Source of the DNA: an uncultured Collinsella sp.
GTDB taxonomy: Bacteria > Actinomycetota > Coriobacteriia > Coriobacteriales > Coriobacteriaceae
NCBI GenBank assembly: GCA_958452935.1
Contig: CAUDVX010000038.1
Coordinates: 1-15,401 of the forward strand
DNA: 15,401 nucleotides
Reading direction: 5' to 3'
Made by a program: the position numbers and the translations under genes. Shown in pieces: positions 14,646 to 15,401 of the stretch (position 1 is the stretch's first letter; every line of letters begins with the position of its first letter). The notes under the pieces are model-generated. The model saw only the letters and a list, made by a program, of their open reading frames with translations. It was not told the origin of the DNA and did not search any database.

Positions 14646-14970
14646 AAAGGACGAGCCCGGCGTGGGTCGGCAGATTTGGTGCAAGAGTGTCCCTTTCGAC
14701 TAGTCATTTAAGAACGTCCCCAATGACTACCCATCCGGAGCAAGTCAACGCCGCAGGCAGAGAACGGACAGCGAGCGGGCCGTATTTCCAAAGTGAGGAA
14801 CGTTCCCAAGTGCCGCATCCGGGCCATGGCAACGCCGATATTTTGGCGCGGACAGCGAAAGCCCGTCAGAGCGAGCAAGGTGCCTTGAAACAAGGCGGCA
14901 TTGATCTTTTGATCATGCCGTCGAAGTTGAAAGGCAGATTGCCGCTCTGGCGGGCTTGCAGCGTCGACTG
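14646..14970. other. Gene-free stretch with hairpins between hspR and the hydratase gene
   Basis: No open frame with a ribosome-binding site or recognisable product is seen here. It holds an 8-bp inverted repeat TAGTCATT/AATGACTA (14701-14708 and 14722-14729, loop containing AGAACGTCCCC), a GCCTTG-AAA-CAAGGC hairpin (14882-14896) and, abutting it, CGGCATTGATC-TTTT-GATCATGCCG (14896-14920), a 10-bp stem with one bulge. No tRNA or other known RNA was recognised. The stretch is downstream of hspR and upstream of the hydratase promoter, so it could be the hspR 3' trailer or a small RNA. Confidence 0.5.
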
Positions 14971-14998
14971 GTTACGCGGGTTGGTAAACCCGCGTAAC
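14971..14998 (-). terminator. 12-bp hairpin overlapping the hspR stop codon
   Basis: GTTACGCGGGTT (14971-14982) and AACCCGCGTAAC (14987-14998) form a perfect stem with a GGTA loop. The stop codon TAG of hspR (15000-14998) shares a base with the stem. No T-run follows on the minus strand, so this is a possible 3'-end structure rather than a typical intrinsic terminator. Confidence 0.5.
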
Positions 14999-15401
14999 TA
15001 CAGATCTCCGCCGGCGCCCAAAAGCTTGCGCATAACCTGTTCGGGGTTGACTGAGCCGTCGCGCGGGGCCAGAGCGGTGATCTTCTTCTGCATCTTGTAC
15101 TCGTGCAGCTCGTCCTCGAGCTGGCGCACGCGGGCGCGGAGCTTCTCGTTCTCGCGGTCGCGCTCCTCGGCACGCTCCTTCATATCGAGGATGCGTACCA
15201 CGCCGGCGAGGTTGATGCCCTCGTCGGTCAACTGGTTGATGAGTTCCAGACGCTCGATATCGGCACGCGAATACAGGCGCGTGTTACCACCCGAGCGCTG
15301 AGGATTCACCAGGCCTTTGGACTCGTAGACGCGCAGAGTCTGCGGGTGCATGCCGGTCAGCTCGGCCGCCACGCTGATCATGTACAGCGGTTTGTTCCTA
15401 T
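14998..15401 (-). CDS. hspR: HspR, MerR-type heat-shock repressor (5' end outside window)
   Basis: In Actinobacteria HspR represses dnaK operons and clpB, binding HAIR operators with DnaK as co-repressor. 133 codons are visible. The frame is open to the window edge and reads RNKPLY before MISVAAELTGMHPQTLR, matching the usual HspR opening (Met, a few residues, then P-LY-ISVAAEL), so the true start is most likely just beyond 15401 rather than the internal ATG at 15381. The MerR helix-turn-helix with its wing, RVYESKGLVNPQRSGGNTR, is followed by the second helix pair (YSRADIERLELINQLTDEG), a Glu/Arg coiled coil (EERDRENEKLRARVRQLEDE) and a short C-terminal tail with no metal-binding cysteines. 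The subgroup call rests on the ISVAAELTGMHPQTLR signature. It normally ends a dnaK-grpE-dnaJ operon, which would lie to the right. Confidence 0.9.
   Translation of the reverse strand, partial: RNKPLYMISVAAELTGMHPQTLRVYESKGLVNPQRSGGNTRLYSRADIERLELINQLTDEGINLAGVVRILDMKERAEERDRENEKLRARVRQLEDELHEYKMQKKITALAPRDGSVNPEQVMRKLLGAGGDL

Noticed and set aside
14646..14970. tRNA or other known structured RNA in the gene-free stretch
   Set aside because: No cloverleaf, no T-arm GTTCGA motif and no signature of tmRNA, SRP or RNase P RNA was seen.

Overview
The window looks like chromosome from a GC-rich anaerobic actinobacterium of the class Coriobacteriia, most likely a gut Collinsella or close relative. 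This is inferred from the protein families: an HspR-type MerR repressor next to clpB, [4Fe-4S]-rich redox enzymes, hypA, and a DUF5692-like membrane protein. The strong G/C bias at third codon positions and the abundance of hairpin repeats fit. No rRNA, tRNA, CRISPR array, transposase or phage gene was seen.

Left part (1-4949) is a redox locus. The left edge cuts hypA (hydrogenase nickel insertion), which reads leftward from a TTG start. Upstream of it on the same strand is a 925-residue flavoprotein: a cysteine-rich N-terminal iron-sulfur module fused to a GltD/NfnB-type FAD/NAD(P)H oxidoreductase with more clusters at the C-terminus. Divergent from it are a TetR regulator and a tryptophan-rich polytopic membrane protein. 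The divergent promoter region carries two similar operator-like sequences exactly 31 bp apart. The simplest reading is a TetR-controlled, substrate-induced redox system of unknown substrate, with an intrinsic terminator at its right end.

Middle part (5186-9738): a single-pass membrane protein with a long acidic cytoplasmic tail and an extracytoplasmic beta-rich region, a very long inverted repeat, a 57-residue charged small protein, then clpB (ClpB disaggregase) reading leftward with a clear terminator.

Repeat-rich island (about 9912-12215): two divergent small membrane-anchored orphan genes are bracketed by two homologous cassettes of about 57-nt imperfect palindromes repeated every 80-81 bp. 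Four copies of a 33-nt hairpin are interspersed with them. Base pairing in the palindromes is conserved through a compensatory change, which points to selection on a folded form or to a REP-like mobile repeat family.

Right part (12227-15401): an aconitase-superfamily hydratase reads leftward behind a plausible promoter with an overlapping palindrome. A gene-free stretch with several hairpins follows, then hspR, the MerR-type heat-shock repressor, whose first codons lie beyond the right edge. HspR normally closes a dnaK-grpE-dnaJ operon and controls clpB, so clpB and hspR here probably belong to one stress regulon, with the hydratase and the repeat island lying between them.
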